From: CALOCN01 sp942491735
GTDB taxonomy: Bacteria; Eisenbacteria; RBG-16-71-46; JABDJR01
Length of the DNA stretch: 64,000 nucleotides
NCBI GenBank assembly: GCA_942491735.1
Contig: CALOCN010000014.1
Location: forward strand, 2,542,001 to 2,606,000
Reading direction: 5' to 3'
This document shows, one piece after another, positions 37,486-45,933 of this stretch; positions within the stretch are counted from its first letter, which is position 1, and each line of letters starts with the position of its first letter. Both the position numbers and the translations under genes were made by a program. Under the pieces are notes generated by a model. That model had not been told where the DNA came from, did not search any database, and saw only the letters and a program-made list of their open reading frames with translations.

Positions 37486-39281
37486 CAGCGTTCCACCTTG
37501 AGCACGGCCAGGAAGGCATCCTTGGGGATGCTCACGTTACCCACCTGCTTCATGCGCTTCTTTCCTTCCTTCTGCCGCTCGAGCAGCTTGCGTTTGCGCG
37601 AGACATCACCGCCATAGCACTTGGCGGTAACGTTCTTGCGCATGGCGCCGATGGTCTCCCGGGCGATGACCCGGGCGCCGATCGACGCCTGGATCGCCAC
37701 CTGGTACATCTGCCGCGGGATCAGTTCCTTGAGCTTGCTCGCCACCGCCTTGCCCCACTCGTAGGCCTTGTCCCGGTGGACCAGGACCGAGAGGGCGTCC
37801 ACCGGTTCGTTGTTGAGGAGGATATCCATCTTCACGATGGCGGATTCCCGATAGCCGTCGTGCTCGTAGTCCAGGGTGGCATAGCCGCGGGTGAGCGACT
37901 TCAGCCGATCGTAGAAGTCGAGAACGATCTCGTTGAGGGGAAGGTCGTAGATGAGCATCACCCGCTCCGTGTCCAGGTAGGACATCTCGCGGTACTGCCC
38001 CCGGCGCTCCTGGGCCAGCTTCATGATATTGCCCACGTAGTCCTTGGGGACCAGGATGGTCACCTTGACGAAGGGCTCCTCGATGAGTTCGGTCAGACCC
38101 GGATCCGGCATCTTGGCCGGGTTCTCGACCACCGTCACCTCTCCGGAGGAGAGCAGGACCTGGTAGCGCACGTTGGGCACGGTGGCGATCAGCTGCAGGT
38201 TGTACTCCCGCTCCAGACGCTCCTGCACGATCTCCAGGTGGAGCGGACCGAGGAACCCGCAGCGAAACCCGAAGCCGAGCGCCTCGGAGGTCTCCGGCTC
38301 GAACTGCAGCGACGCATCGTTGAGCGATAGCTTTTCCAGCGCCGTCTTGAGCGCGGCGTAGTCGTCCGTCTCCACCGGGTAGAGCCCGCTGAAGACCATC
38401 GGCTTCATGGGCTTGTAGCCCGGGAGCCGCTCGGTGGCCGGGCGCGCGGCATCGATCACCGTGTCCCCCACCTTGGCATCCCCGATCTCCTTCACCCCCG
38501 CCACCAGATAGCCCACATCCCCCGCCACCAGCTTCTCCCGCTTGATCATGTCCAGCCGGAAGATCCCGACATCCAACACCTCGTACCACTCGTCGGGGTT
38601 GGAGAAGAACTGGATCCGTTGCCCCTTGCGCAGTTCCCCGTCGGCGACACGCACGTAGGCCACCACGCCGCGGTACTGGTCGAAGACCGAGTCGAAGATG
38701 AGGGCCCGGGTGGGATCGGAACTCTCCACGGGGTGCGGGATATCCCGCACCACCCGGCGCAGGACCTCGTCCACGCCCTGACCGGTCTTGGCCGAGATGC
38801 GCAGGATGTCCTCGGGATTGCACTCGAGAAGCAGGGAGATCTCGTCGGCGTACTTTTCCGGGGTGGCGCCGGGGAGGTCGATCTTGTTGAGGACCGGGAT
38901 GATGGTGAGGCCGTTGTCCCTGGCCAGGAGCAGGTTGGAGAGGGTCTGGGCCTCGATGCCCTGGGCCGCATCCACGACCAGGATCGCCCCCTCGCAGGCA
39001 GCCAGGCTGCGCGACACTTCATAGGAGAAATCCACGTGTCCCGGGGTGTCGATGAGGTTCAGGATGACCGTCTGGCCGTCGTCCGTCCGGTACTCCATGG
39101 TGATCGGGTGGGACTTGATGGTGATCCCCTTCTCCCGCTCCAGATCCATGTTGTCCAGGACCTGATCCTTCATCTGATTCTTGGTCAGGGTTCCCGTGAC
39201 CTCGAGGAGTCGATCGGCAAGGGTCGACTTGCCGTGATCCACGTGGGCGATGATGCAGAAATTGCGGACGTTGGTTCTCAT
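37485..39281 (-). CDS. lepA: Elongation factor 4 (LepA GTPase)
   Basis: 598 residues, the E. coli LepA size. Seen: the P-loop AHVDHGKSTLADR, switch regions REKGITIKSHPITM and DTPGHVDFSYEV, NKIDLPGA, LGFGFRCGFLGPLHLEI, and the LepA-only C-terminal domain RKRKLLERQKEGKKRMK. It acts on the ribosome in back-translocation or initiation fidelity. ATG 39281 overlaps the stop of the DUF5683-like gene (ATGA), with CAGGAG as ribosome site. Confidence 0.98.
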   Translation of the reverse strand: MRTNVRNFCIIAHVDHGKSTLADRLLEVTGTLTKNQMKDQVLDNMDLEREKGITIKSHPITMEYRTDDGQTVILNLIDTPGHVDFSYEVSRSLAACEGAILVVDAAQGIEAQTLSNLLLARDNGLTIIPVLNKIDLPGATPEKYADEISLLLECNPEDILRISAKTGQGVDEVLRRVVRDIPHPVESSDPTRALIFDSVFDQYRGVVAYVRVADGELRKGQRIQFFSNPDEWYEVLDVGIFRLDMIKREKLVAGDVGYLVAGVKEIGDAKVGDTVIDAARPATERLPGYKPMKPMVFSGLYPVETDDYAALKTALEKLSLNDASLQFEPETSEALGFGFRCGFLGPLHLEIVQERLEREYNLQLIATVPNVRYQVLLSSGEVTVVENPAKMPDPGLTELIEEPFVKVTILVPKDYVGNIMKLAQERRGQYREMSYLDTERVMLIYDLPLNEIVLDFYDRLKSLTRGYATLDYEHDGYRESAIVKMDILLNNEPVDALSVLVHRDKAYEWGKAVASKLKELIPRQMYQVAIQASIGARVIARETIGAMRKNVTAKCYGGDVSRKRKLLERQKEGKKRMKQVGNVSIPKDAFLAVLKVER

Positions 39282-39778
39282 CGGCTCCTGGCTGCGTCGG
39301 AGGTTCCGGGGGCGACGGTCAGCGCCATCCCCCACCCCGCGCCGTCTCCAATCCGGATCATGCCCAGATCGGCGTCGATCCGCTCGTTGAATCCCTTCAA
39401 ATGCGCGTCGATATAGGCTTCCGCCACCGCCAACAACAGGGTGAGGGCGGCGAACCCGTATTTCTGGTTCCGACTCCGTTCCAGGTCCTGGATCTGGCCG
39501 GAGCTGAATGCCGGGTCTCCCTTGGCATCCTGGACGTCCTGGTTGAGGGAGATCCCCCAGCCGATAAACCCGGCGTAGGTGCCCAGGAACAGGGTCCCCT
39601 TGATCCAGCTGCCGTTGGCGACCTGTCCCCAGCCCGGGATCACCAGCGAGCGTACCGCAGCGCCGCCCGGCGAGGGACCTTCCCCGCTCAGGGGCTGGCC
39701 CCGGGCCGGCACGCTCAGGGTCACCAGGAAGCCGACCCCCGCCACCACGCAAGCCAGGGAGCCTACCCGACCTGTCAA
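39278..39778 (-). CDS. Small membrane/exported protein, DUF5683-like
   Basis: About 166 residues. Seen: a hydrophobic N-terminal segment (LACVVAGVGFLVTLSVPARG), then VRSLVIPGWGQVANGSWIKG, which matches the proline-Gly-x-Gly-Gln pattern of DUF5683-like proteins, and a second hydrophobic stretch (FAALTLLLAVAEAYIDAHLKG). Function unknown; probably inner-membrane. Start uncertain: TTG 39778 gives a normal signal-like N-terminus, GTG 39748 is the alternative; the open frame above runs through tRNA-Sec and cannot be coding. Coupled to lepA by a 4-base overlap. Confidence 0.7.
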   Translation of the reverse strand: MTGRVGSLACVVAGVGFLVTLSVPARGQPLSGEGPSPGGAAVRSLVIPGWGQVANGSWIKGTLFLGTYAGFIGWGISLNQDVQDAKGDPAFSSGQIQDLERSRNQKYGFAALTLLLAVAEAYIDAHLKGFNERIDADLGMIRIGDGAGWGMALTVAPGTSDAARSR

Positions 39779-39784
39779 GCCGGA

Positions 39785-39882
39785 TGGCGGAGACGCGTGG
39801 GAATCGAACCCACCCCGGATGGTTCTAGCACCCGGCAGAAGGATTTGAAGTCCTCGGGGCCCACCAGGACCCATTCGTCTCC
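39785..39882 (-). tRNA. selC: tRNA-Sec (UCA)
   Basis: 98 bases including encoded CCA. Acceptor GGAGACG/CGTCTCC, a 6-pair D stem with a 4-base loop, anticodon loop CTTCAAA with UCA (the loop and flanking stem are the same as in E. coli selC), a long variable arm, and T arm GTGGG-TTCGATT-CCCAC. The long variable arm and 6-bp D stem are selenocysteine-specific, so this is not a UGA suppressor of another class. It decodes UGA as selenocysteine. It lies 6 bases ahead of the DUF5683-like gene and has its own promoter. Confidence 0.96.
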
Positions 39883-39897
39883 AGAACCGGGCCAACC

Positions 39898-39926
39898 AGT
39901 CTAGAGGGGCGCGGCCGCCGTGCCAA
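39898..39926 (-). promoter_or_regulatory. Promoter of tRNA-Sec
   Basis: Minus strand TTGGCA (39926-39921) and TAGACT (39903-39898), 17 bases apart; 5 of 6 and 4 of 6 matches. The tRNA begins about 16 bases below the -10. Transcription may run on into DUF5683-lepA-lepB-hemW, as no terminator separates them. Confidence 0.65.
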
Positions 39927-39939
39927 CCGGAGGCGAACC

Positions 39940-40311
39940 TCACGCGAGGGCGACTGCCTCGATCTCGACCCGCGCCCCGAGGGGCAGGGCCGCGGCTTCC
40001 ACGGTGGACCGGGCGGGGCGGTGCTCGCCCATGGCCTCGGCATAGACCCCGTTCATGACCTGGAAGTCGGCCATGTCGGCGAGGAAGACGGTGGTCTTGA
40101 CCACCTGCCCCAGACTGCTCCCCCCCGCCTCCAGCACCGCGGCGAGGTTGGCGAACACCTGACGGGTCTGGGCTTCGACGCCCTCGACCAGCTTGCCCTG
40201 GGCAGGATCCAGGCCCACCTGGCCCGCGGTGTAGATCATCCCGCCGACGCGCACGGCCTGGCTGTAGGGACCGACGGCGCCCGGGGCACGGTCGGTGGCA
40301 ATGAACTCCAT
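39940..40311 (-). CDS. ridA: RidA-type 2-iminobutanoate/2-iminopropanoate deaminase
   Basis: 123 residues. Seen: the YjgF/RidA pattern APGAVGPYSQAVRVGGMIYTAGQ, KTTVFLADMADFQVMNGVYAE, PARSTVEAAALPLGARVEIE with the conserved Arg that binds the substrate carboxylate. It hydrolyses reactive enamine/imine intermediates. ATG 40311 has GGAG in the glmS end; it overlaps nothing but starts 2 bases after the glmS stop. Confidence 0.96.
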   Translation of the reverse strand: MEFIATDRAPGAVGPYSQAVRVGGMIYTAGQVGLDPAQGKLVEGVEAQTRQVFANLAAVLEAGGSSLGQVVKTTVFLADMADFQVMNGVYAEAMGEHRPARSTVEAAALPLGARVEIEAVALA

Positions 40312-40313
40312 AC

Positions 40314-42140
40314 TCACTCCACGGTCACGCTCTTGGCGAGGTTACGGGGTTGATCGACGTTGCATCCCCGCTCGACCGCGATGTGATACGCCAGCAACTG
40401 GAGCGGGATGACCGAAAGCAGAGGATAGAGCATCTGCTCGGTGTGGGGGATGTAGATGACATGGTCCGCCTTCTCCCGCACCTCGGTGTCCCCCTCCGAG
40501 GCCACCGCGATGATCTTCCCCTTGCGGGCCCGCACCTCTTCCATGTTGGAGAGGACCTTGTCGTAGGCCGAGTCCTTGATCGCGATGAAGACCACCGGCA
40601 TGTTCTCGTCGATGAGCGCGATGGGCCCGTGCTTCATCTCGGCCGCGGGATAGCCCTCCGCGTGGATGTAGGAGATCTCCTTCAGCTTGAGCGCGCCCTC
40701 GAGGGCGACCGGGAAGTTGAAACCGCGCCCGAGATAGAGGAAGTTGTTGTGATGGGCGTAGGCCTTGGCGATCTCCCGGATGCTGGCTTCGTTCTCCAGG
40801 ATGCGTTCCATCTTCTCGGGGATGGCCTGGAGTTCCCGGACGATGCTCTGTCCTCTCTCCTGGTCCATGCCCTTGAGACGCCCCAGGGCCAGGGTGAGCA
40901 CCGAGAGCGCGGCGACCTGGCTGGTGAAGGCCTTGGTCGAGGCCACCCCGATCTCGGGACCGGCGTGGACGTAGACCCCGCCGTCGGACTCCCGGGCGAT
41001 GGTGCTGCCCACCACGTTGACGATGCCGAGCACCGGGGCGCCCAGCCGTTTGGCCTCGCGCATGGCGGCCAGGGTGTCGATGGTCTCGCCGGACTGCGAG
41101 ATGGCAAAACAGACCGTCCCCGCCTTGATGATGGGATCCCGGTAGCGGAACTCCGAGGCGTACTCGACCTCGACCGGGATGCCGGCGTACTCCTCGAGCA
41201 TGTACTCGCCAATGAGACCGGAATGCCACGAGGTCCCGCAGGCGACGAGGATGATGCGGTCAATGAGCCGCAGGGCCGGCTTCTCCATGTTCAGCCCACC
41301 GAGATGCGCTTCTCCATCCTCGAGGATGAGCCGTCCCCGGAAGGCGTTCTCCACCGAACGTGGCTGCTCGAAGATCTCCTTGAGCATGAAGTGCGGGAAC
41401 CCGCCCTTCTCGATCTGGTCGAGCTCCCATTCGACTTCCTCGACCTCCTTGGGTCGGATCTCGCCGGTGATGGTCAGGGTGCGGTAGTTGTCCGGGGTGA
41501 TGACCGCCATTTCCCCGTCGTCGAGATAGACCACATGTTTGGTGTACTTGAGCAGGGCGCTGACATCGCTGGCCAACCAGTACTCGCCGTCCCCGACCCC
41601 CACCACGAGCGGGCTCCCCAGACGGGCTCCCACGATCTTCTTCGGCTCCTTGCGGCTGATCACCGCGATGCCGTAGGTCCCCTCCACATAGGCCAGGGCC
41701 TTGGCCACCGCGCGTTCGAGGTTGTCCTCGTAGTAGCTCTCGATGAGATGAGCCAGGACCTCGGTATCGGTCTCGGTGGTGAAGGTATGCCCTTCCCCTT
41801 CCAGCTTCCGCTTGAGGGTGCGGTAGTTCTCGATGATCCCGTTGTGGACGATGGCAATATCGCCCGCCCCCCCGACATGCGGGTGCGCGTTGAGCGTGTT
41901 GGGCTCCCCGTGGGTCGCCCAGCGCGTATGGGCAATCCCGGTCGTTCCCTGGATGGGATTGGTGAGCAGGGCGGCTTCGAGACCGGCAATTTTCCCCCCC
42001 TGCTTCTCGATGGCGATTCCCGACCCGTTGATGAGGGCGATGCCCGAGGAATCGTACCCCCGGTACTCCAGACGTCGCAGCCCATCGACCAGGATGTCCC
42101 GGCACTCGCGTTGACCCACATAACCGACGATGCCACACAT
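40314..42140 (-). CDS. glmS: Glutamine-fructose-6-phosphate aminotransferase
   Basis: 608 residues (E. coli 609). It makes glucosamine-6-phosphate from fructose-6-phosphate and glutamine. Seen: catalytic Cys2 in MCGIVGYVG, the glutaminase part GIAHTRWATHG, and two SIS sugar-isomerase domains with ACGTSWHSGLIGEYMLEE, ISQSGETIDTL, and the terminal PRNLAKSVTVE. The 53 bases between it and glmM are too short for a glmS ribozyme and show none. Start ATG 42140 preceded by GAGGAG. Confidence 0.98.
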   Translation of the reverse strand: MCGIVGYVGQRECRDILVDGLRRLEYRGYDSSGIALINGSGIAIEKQGGKIAGLEAALLTNPIQGTTGIAHTRWATHGEPNTLNAHPHVGGAGDIAIVHNGIIENYRTLKRKLEGEGHTFTTETDTEVLAHLIESYYEDNLERAVAKALAYVEGTYGIAVISRKEPKKIVGARLGSPLVVGVGDGEYWLASDVSALLKYTKHVVYLDDGEMAVITPDNYRTLTITGEIRPKEVEEVEWELDQIEKGGFPHFMLKEIFEQPRSVENAFRGRLILEDGEAHLGGLNMEKPALRLIDRIILVACGTSWHSGLIGEYMLEEYAGIPVEVEYASEFRYRDPIIKAGTVCFAISQSGETIDTLAAMREAKRLGAPVLGIVNVVGSTIARESDGGVYVHAGPEIGVASTKAFTSQVAALSVLTLALGRLKGMDQERGQSIVRELQAIPEKMERILENEASIREIAKAYAHHNNFLYLGRGFNFPVALEGALKLKEISYIHAEGYPAAEMKHGPIALIDENMPVVFIAIKDSAYDKVLSNMEEVRARKGKIIAVASEGDTEVREKADHVIYIPHTEQMLYPLLSVIPLQLLAYHIAVERGCNVDQPRNLAKSVTVE

Positions 42141-42193
42141 GGTTTGCTGTCTCCTCGCGGCCTTGAGGGTCCGCTGTCGTAACTGGGCGTGTT

Positions 42194-43540
42194 CTAGGGC
42201 AACGCGCGTTTCGCCGCCGCCACGAGGGCGTTGGCCTGGTCCTCGGAGGGAGCCTCGGCGATTGCCCTAATGATCGGCTCCGTGCCGGACTTTCTCAAGT
42301 GCACCCAACCCCGGGGGCCGGAAACCCGAAGGCCGTCCCGGCGATCCACCTCCCCACCACCCACCGCCTCGACGAGAAGGGCTTCCGCCCGTTCCCAGTC
42401 CGGCTCCGTCGTCAACTCCACCTTCGCCTTTACCATGCAGAGGGGGGGTAGCGTCCCTGCCCATTGGGAAAGGGTCCCACCCCGGCGGGCCAGACCGGCC
42501 AGGATCAGCGCCACCCCGCAGGGGGCGTCCCGCCCCAGGTGCAGGGCCGGAAGGATGACCCCCCCATTGCCCTCGCCCCCGATCCGGGCTTCATGCTCCC
42601 GGATTCCCGCCACCACGTTGGCCTCCCCCACCGGGGTGCGGTAGACCTTCTGATCGTGGCGCTTGGCCACCGCTTCCAGACGCGCGCTGGTCGACAGGTT
42701 GGTGACCACGGAACCGGGACGGATGGAAAGGACATGGTCCGCGGCAAGGGCCAACGTGCATTCCTCGCCGATGGCGAACCCGGTTTCGTCCACCAGGGAG
42801 AGCCGGTCCACATCCGGATCAAAGGCGAATCCGATATCCGCACCCTGGGTGCGCACCGCGTCGGCCAGGGCGGTGAGGTTGGCGGCGAGCGGCTCCGGCT
42901 CCCGGGGAAAGAGCCCCGTCGGCTCCTCGTAGAGAACGGTCACGTCGCAACCGAGCCGCTCCAGGAGCGCACGGCCGATCGCCCCACCGGCGCCGTGGAC
43001 CGCGTCCAGGACAACGCGGGGTTTGGCCTTGGCCACCTCGCGTTCATCGACCTCGTCCAGGTTGAGGATGAGATCGACGTGGTGCTGCAGGGCGTCGTGC
43101 ACCGGATGGAGAGCCCCCAGTGCATCCCAGGTTGCCGCGGGCAACGGGCCGTCCACGGACGCAAGAAATGCCGCGGCCTGGTCCGGAGCCAGGAACTGGC
43201 CCGAGGGCCCGACGAACTTGAGCGCGTTCCACTGGACGGGATTATGGCTCGCGGTCAGGGCCAACCCTCCGGCAGCCCCGCGACGCTCCACTTCCATCTG
43301 TACGGTGGGGGTGGGCACGATCCCGATGTCGAAGACGTCCCGACCGGCTCCCTGCAACGCGGCCAGCACCGCGTGGCGGTAGACCTCGCCGGTGGGCCGG
43401 GAATCCCGGCCGAACACGATGGGGCCCTCGCCGAGAAAGCCCGCGAAGGCGGCCGCGTAGCGGAGGATCACTTCGGGGGTCAGGCCGTCGCCGACCACCC
43501 CTCGCACCCCGGAGACACCGGCCATGAGTTTTTGCGACAC
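42194..43540 (-). CDS. glmM: Phosphoglucosamine mutase / phosphohexomutase
   Basis: 448 residues of the alpha-D-phosphohexomutase family. Seen: VSGVRGVVGDGLTPEV, phosphoserine motif LTASHNPVQWNALK with S98, metal-binding FDPDVDRLSLVDE, and the phosphate-binding RKSGTEPIIRAIAE. The TASHNP form is also found in phosphomannomutases, but the position directly before glmS supports GlmM. GTG 43540 has a strong GGGAGG site; ATG 43525 is the fallback. Followed by glmS after 53 bases. Confidence 0.9.
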   Translation of the reverse strand: MSQKLMAGVSGVRGVVGDGLTPEVILRYAAAFAGFLGEGPIVFGRDSRPTGEVYRHAVLAALQGAGRDVFDIGIVPTPTVQMEVERRGAAGGLALTASHNPVQWNALKFVGPSGQFLAPDQAAAFLASVDGPLPAATWDALGALHPVHDALQHHVDLILNLDEVDEREVAKAKPRVVLDAVHGAGGAIGRALLERLGCDVTVLYEEPTGLFPREPEPLAANLTALADAVRTQGADIGFAFDPDVDRLSLVDETGFAIGEECTLALAADHVLSIRPGSVVTNLSTSARLEAVAKRHDQKVYRTPVGEANVVAGIREHEARIGGEGNGGVILPALHLGRDAPCGVALILAGLARRGGTLSQWAGTLPPLCMVKAKVELTTEPDWERAEALLVEAVGGGEVDRRDGLRVSGPRGWVHLRKSGTEPIIRAIAEAPSEDQANALVAAAKRALP

Positions 43541-43604
43541 CCGATCCTCCCGTGGCGTGCGGAAATCCAGGCCAATCCCGGGCCGCGCGCTGAAACGGCG
43601 AGAA

Positions 43605-43610
43605 AGTATA
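43605..43610 (-). promoter_or_regulatory. -10 element for the glmM-glmS-ridA operon
   Basis: TATACT on the minus strand (5 of 6) 65 bases before the glmM start and below the tRNA-Thr terminator. I see no matching -35, so it may be weak or activator-dependent. Confidence 0.5.
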
Positions 43611-43665
43611 CCACCGCATCGGGACGTGCACCGGCTGCCCAAGGGCGGAAAGCAGGAGAACGAGA

Positions 43666-43691
43666 AAAGCCGGATCCATGGATCCGGCTTT
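43666..43691 (-). terminator. Perfect palindromic terminator after tRNA-Thr
   Basis: A 26-base perfect inverted repeat, AAAGCCGGATCC and its complement with no unpaired centre, followed on the minus strand by TCTCGTTCTCC. It lies 12 bases past tRNA-Thr. Being symmetric, it could act in both directions, though the plus strand carries no gene end here. Confidence 0.8.
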
Positions 43692-43703
43692 CTTCGCAAA
43701 CCA

Positions 43704-43779
43704 TGGAGCTGGTGAGCGGACTTGAACCGCTGACCTAGGCATTACGAATGCCTTGCTCTACCAACTGAGCTACACCAGC
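43704..43779 (-). tRNA. tRNA-Thr (CGU)
   Basis: 76 bases with encoded CCA. Acceptor GCTGGTG/CACCAGC, D stem GCTC/GAGC, anticodon loop TTCGTAA giving CGU (reads ACG), T arm AGCGG-TTCAAGT-CCGCT. Its own promoter (43795-43824) and terminator (43666-43691) frame it. Confidence 0.97.
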
Positions 43780-43794
43780 TTCGGAGAGCGAAGG

Positions 43795-43824
43795 ACGATA
43801 CTCAAGTCGAGGGGCCTGCGTCAA
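43795..43824 (-). promoter_or_regulatory. Promoter of tRNA-Thr
   Basis: Minus strand TTGACG (43824-43819, 5 of 6) and TATCGT (43800-43795, 4 of 6) with 18-base spacing; start expected about 10 bases before the tRNA. It sits between the glycosyltransferase stop and the tRNA. Confidence 0.6.
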
Positions 43825-43863
43825 CTCGAACGGGGGCATTCCCGCACGGGCAAGGAGGCCCCC

Positions 43864-44943
43864 TCAGGCTTCCAGGAGCGCGGCATAGCGCCGGGTCTGC
43901 TCTTCCACCGAGAGCCAGGTCATGGCGCCATACGCCTCCCGGAGCCGCTTCAGTTGTTCCGGGTCGGCCGCCACATTGCAGACCCGTTCGACCAGGGTCT
44001 CCAGGGTGTAGAACACGGAAACGTCCCGGAAGTCCCGGTAGGCACGGTAGGCCTCGTCCAGAAGGAACGGGATCCGGTACCCCAATCCCAGGTTGTAGGA
44101 ACCCGAGACCTTGTCGACAAGAAACTCCGCATGCAGTCCCTCGCTGGGGTGGAGTAGAGGAGCCATGAGATCGGCTTCGCGCACCTGCGCATGGAAGGTC
44201 GCCCCGTCGACAAACCCATCGAAGAAGCGGAACCAGGGGGCAAGCCCGGCCGCCTCGACCTGCGCCACCAACTTCCTGCCCTGGTCGGTGGAGGCGTCCC
44301 CCAGGATAACCACCTGGAGCTGCCGCGGCAGATCGGCCCGCCGCCGGGCCAGGGCGCGGACCAGCCCGTCGTAGTCCCGGCGCTCCTTCTGGATCCACCC
44401 GGGGACCACCAGACGCAGGTCGCCTCCCGACCCCATCGACGGTTCCGGTTCGGTCGGAAAGTGGATGGCATACAAGGGCTGGATGGTCAGGCCGGCCGTG
44501 TCGTGGGCAAGGGTCCCGTTCTCGAAAAAGATCTCGCTCAGCACGAAGTACTTGCGGACCTTGCGGGAGATGGCCCATTGGGTGGGGCTCCCGCGGAACT
44601 TGCTCGCGTAGTGGCTCACCCCCACCACGTCCAATCCCGGTCGCGGCAGGGTGGCCAGGGCCAGGTTGCGGGCCAGGGCGCCGTTGGCCGTGTTGAGGAC
44701 CATACGCGTTGCCTTCAAGCGGCGGATCATGCCCAGCAGCGCGCGCAGCGTCCGCAATCGCCCCTGGTCCGGGGGGAAGGTGACCGTCTCGACGGCCAGC
44801 GCGTTCGGGAAACGACCGAGGAGCTTCTCGTTGAGGAACAGGGACGGTCGGTACCCCGCCCGGGTCAGCAGGAGCAGGTGGGAATAAAGAAGGTCGTGGT
44901 GGGAGTCGCCAAACTCCACCACGACCACGGAATCTCCACGCAT
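43864..44943 (-). CDS. GT-B-type glycosyltransferase (family 4-like)
   Basis: 359 residues. Seen: an N-terminal Rossmann-like half starting VVVVEFGDSHHDLLYSHLLLL, and a C-terminal half with LRLVVPGWIQKERRDYDGLVRAL, QLQVVILGDASTDQGRKL and a late HPSEGLHAE, like the nucleotide-binding part of GT4 enzymes. No signal peptide or membrane helix, so cytoplasmic. Donor and acceptor unknown. It begins a cluster with two more glycosyltransferases at 47.5 and 48.5 kb; tRNA-Thr lies just beyond its 3' end. Confidence 0.78.
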   Translation of the reverse strand: MRGDSVVVVEFGDSHHDLLYSHLLLLTRAGYRPSLFLNEKLLGRFPNALAVETVTFPPDQGRLRTLRALLGMIRRLKATRMVLNTANGALARNLALATLPRPGLDVVGVSHYASKFRGSPTQWAISRKVRKYFVLSEIFFENGTLAHDTAGLTIQPLYAIHFPTEPEPSMGSGGDLRLVVPGWIQKERRDYDGLVRALARRRADLPRQLQVVILGDASTDQGRKLVAQVEAAGLAPWFRFFDGFVDGATFHAQVREADLMAPLLHPSEGLHAEFLVDKVSGSYNLGLGYRIPFLLDEAYRAYRDFRDVSVFYTLETLVERVCNVAADPEQLKRLREAYGAMTWLSVEEQTRRYAALLEA

Positions 44944-44967
44944 CGAGCGACCCGGGTTGGCCCGGTC

Positions 44968-45639
44968 CTAGTCGCCGAACATGAGGAACAGACCGCCGCT
45001 CACGTCGAGTGCGGTGATGCCGGTCCCGCCAATGTAGCTCCCACAACCGCCGCTTCCACAACCGACCCCAAAGGATCCCGAGAGGAAGGTGAAGGGCAGC
45101 CGGCCCTGGACGCGCAGGCCGATATTCTTGTGCAGATAGGCTTTGGCACCGATCCCGAAGATGACCGAGAACTGCCATGCGTCGAGCGAGCTGTTCTGGT
45201 CACTGAACCGGGTCCCGCCCAGACTCAGGCTGCCGAACCCGGAGAGCTTGCCCCGGGGAACCTCCTGGGTTCCACCGATCTGCCAATAGTCCACATTGAC
45301 GTAGGCCAGGGTCTCCTTGCTGATCCCCTGCTTGAAGGTCAACTCGGACTGCTGGCGGTTGTAGGTCAGCTCGAGGACGGAGAGGGGCCGCGCCACGAAG
45401 CCGAGGCTGATCCCCCAGAAACCGCTGTCCGCGATATCCGCATCGCCGTAGCCGTTCTCGTAATAGAAGGAGCGGGAAAAGGTCCATCGGTACCCGTAGA
45501 TCCCGGTGATCTCGACCTTGTGGTCCGGGATCTCCGAATAGCCGGGCTGGGCCATGGCGGCTCCCGGCGAGAGCACCGTCACGGCTCCGGGAAGAAGAAG
45601 CAGGCAAAGCAGCGCAAGAACACTCGATCGAGTCAGCAT
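44968..45639 (-). CDS. Secreted beta-rich protein, probable outer-membrane barrel
   Basis: 223 residues with signal peptide cleaved near AMA/Q (30/31). The mature part alternates short strands (KVEITGIYGYRWTFSRSFYY, VLELTYNRQQSELTF) and Gly-rich turns (GVGCGSGGCGSYIGG) with aromatic strand ends; the family is not recognised and the C-terminus GLFLMFGD lacks the classical last Phe. Position 24 bases ahead of the glycosyltransferase suggests one transcript. Confidence 0.65.
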   Translation of the reverse strand: MLTRSSVLALLCLLLLPGAVTVLSPGAAMAQPGYSEIPDHKVEITGIYGYRWTFSRSFYYENGYGDADIADSGFWGISLGFVARPLSVLELTYNRQQSELTFKQGISKETLAYVNVDYWQIGGTQEVPRGKLSGFGSLSLGGTRFSDQNSSLDAWQFSVIFGIGAKAYLHKNIGLRVQGRLPFTFLSGSFGVGCGSGGCGSYIGGTGITALDVSGGLFLMFGD

Positions 45640-45933
45640 GATCCCTCCAGGGCCTTCTCCGGATCCGTCAATCGGATACGGGCGGGGGGACCCTAGCAGA
45701 GCGGACAGCCCCTGAAAAGTGCCGACCGCGGTCCTTCGGAAAGGAGGACGGCAGGGGCAAATGCCCCACCCCCCCCGCGATCCGGGTCGTGGTCAGCCGA
45801 CGATGGGGCAATCCAACCAATATATCGCTTCATGCCTGACTAATTGTATTTTTCTATTAAAGTTCCGGCCCGCCCGGCCCTGTTCGCTGCTACAATCCCC
45901 ATGGCGCTATCGGAGAACCGATGAGGACTCTCC
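45640..45933. other. Divergent intergenic region with AT-rich segment
   Basis: 294 bases between divergent genes. About 45836-45868 is strikingly A/T rich for this genome, with TTGTAT and TATTAA hexamers, and TACAAT occurs at about 45890-45895. Promoters probably lie here, but I could not pair -35 and -10 boxes with confidence. No RNA gene seen. Confidence 0.4.

Noticed and set aside
39773..39778. TTGACA on the minus strand just below tRNA-Sec as a lepA-operon promoter
   Set aside because: No -10 at a fitting distance; the bases lie in the likely start of the DUF5683-like gene.
42141..42193. glmS ribozyme or T-box leader
   Set aside because: Only 53 bases precede glmS, with no ribozyme core; the valS leader also shows no T-box sequence.
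39278..43540. Selenoprotein gene near tRNA-Sec
   Set aside because: No frame with an in-frame UGA between conserved parts of a known protein was seen here; selenoproteins must be elsewhere.
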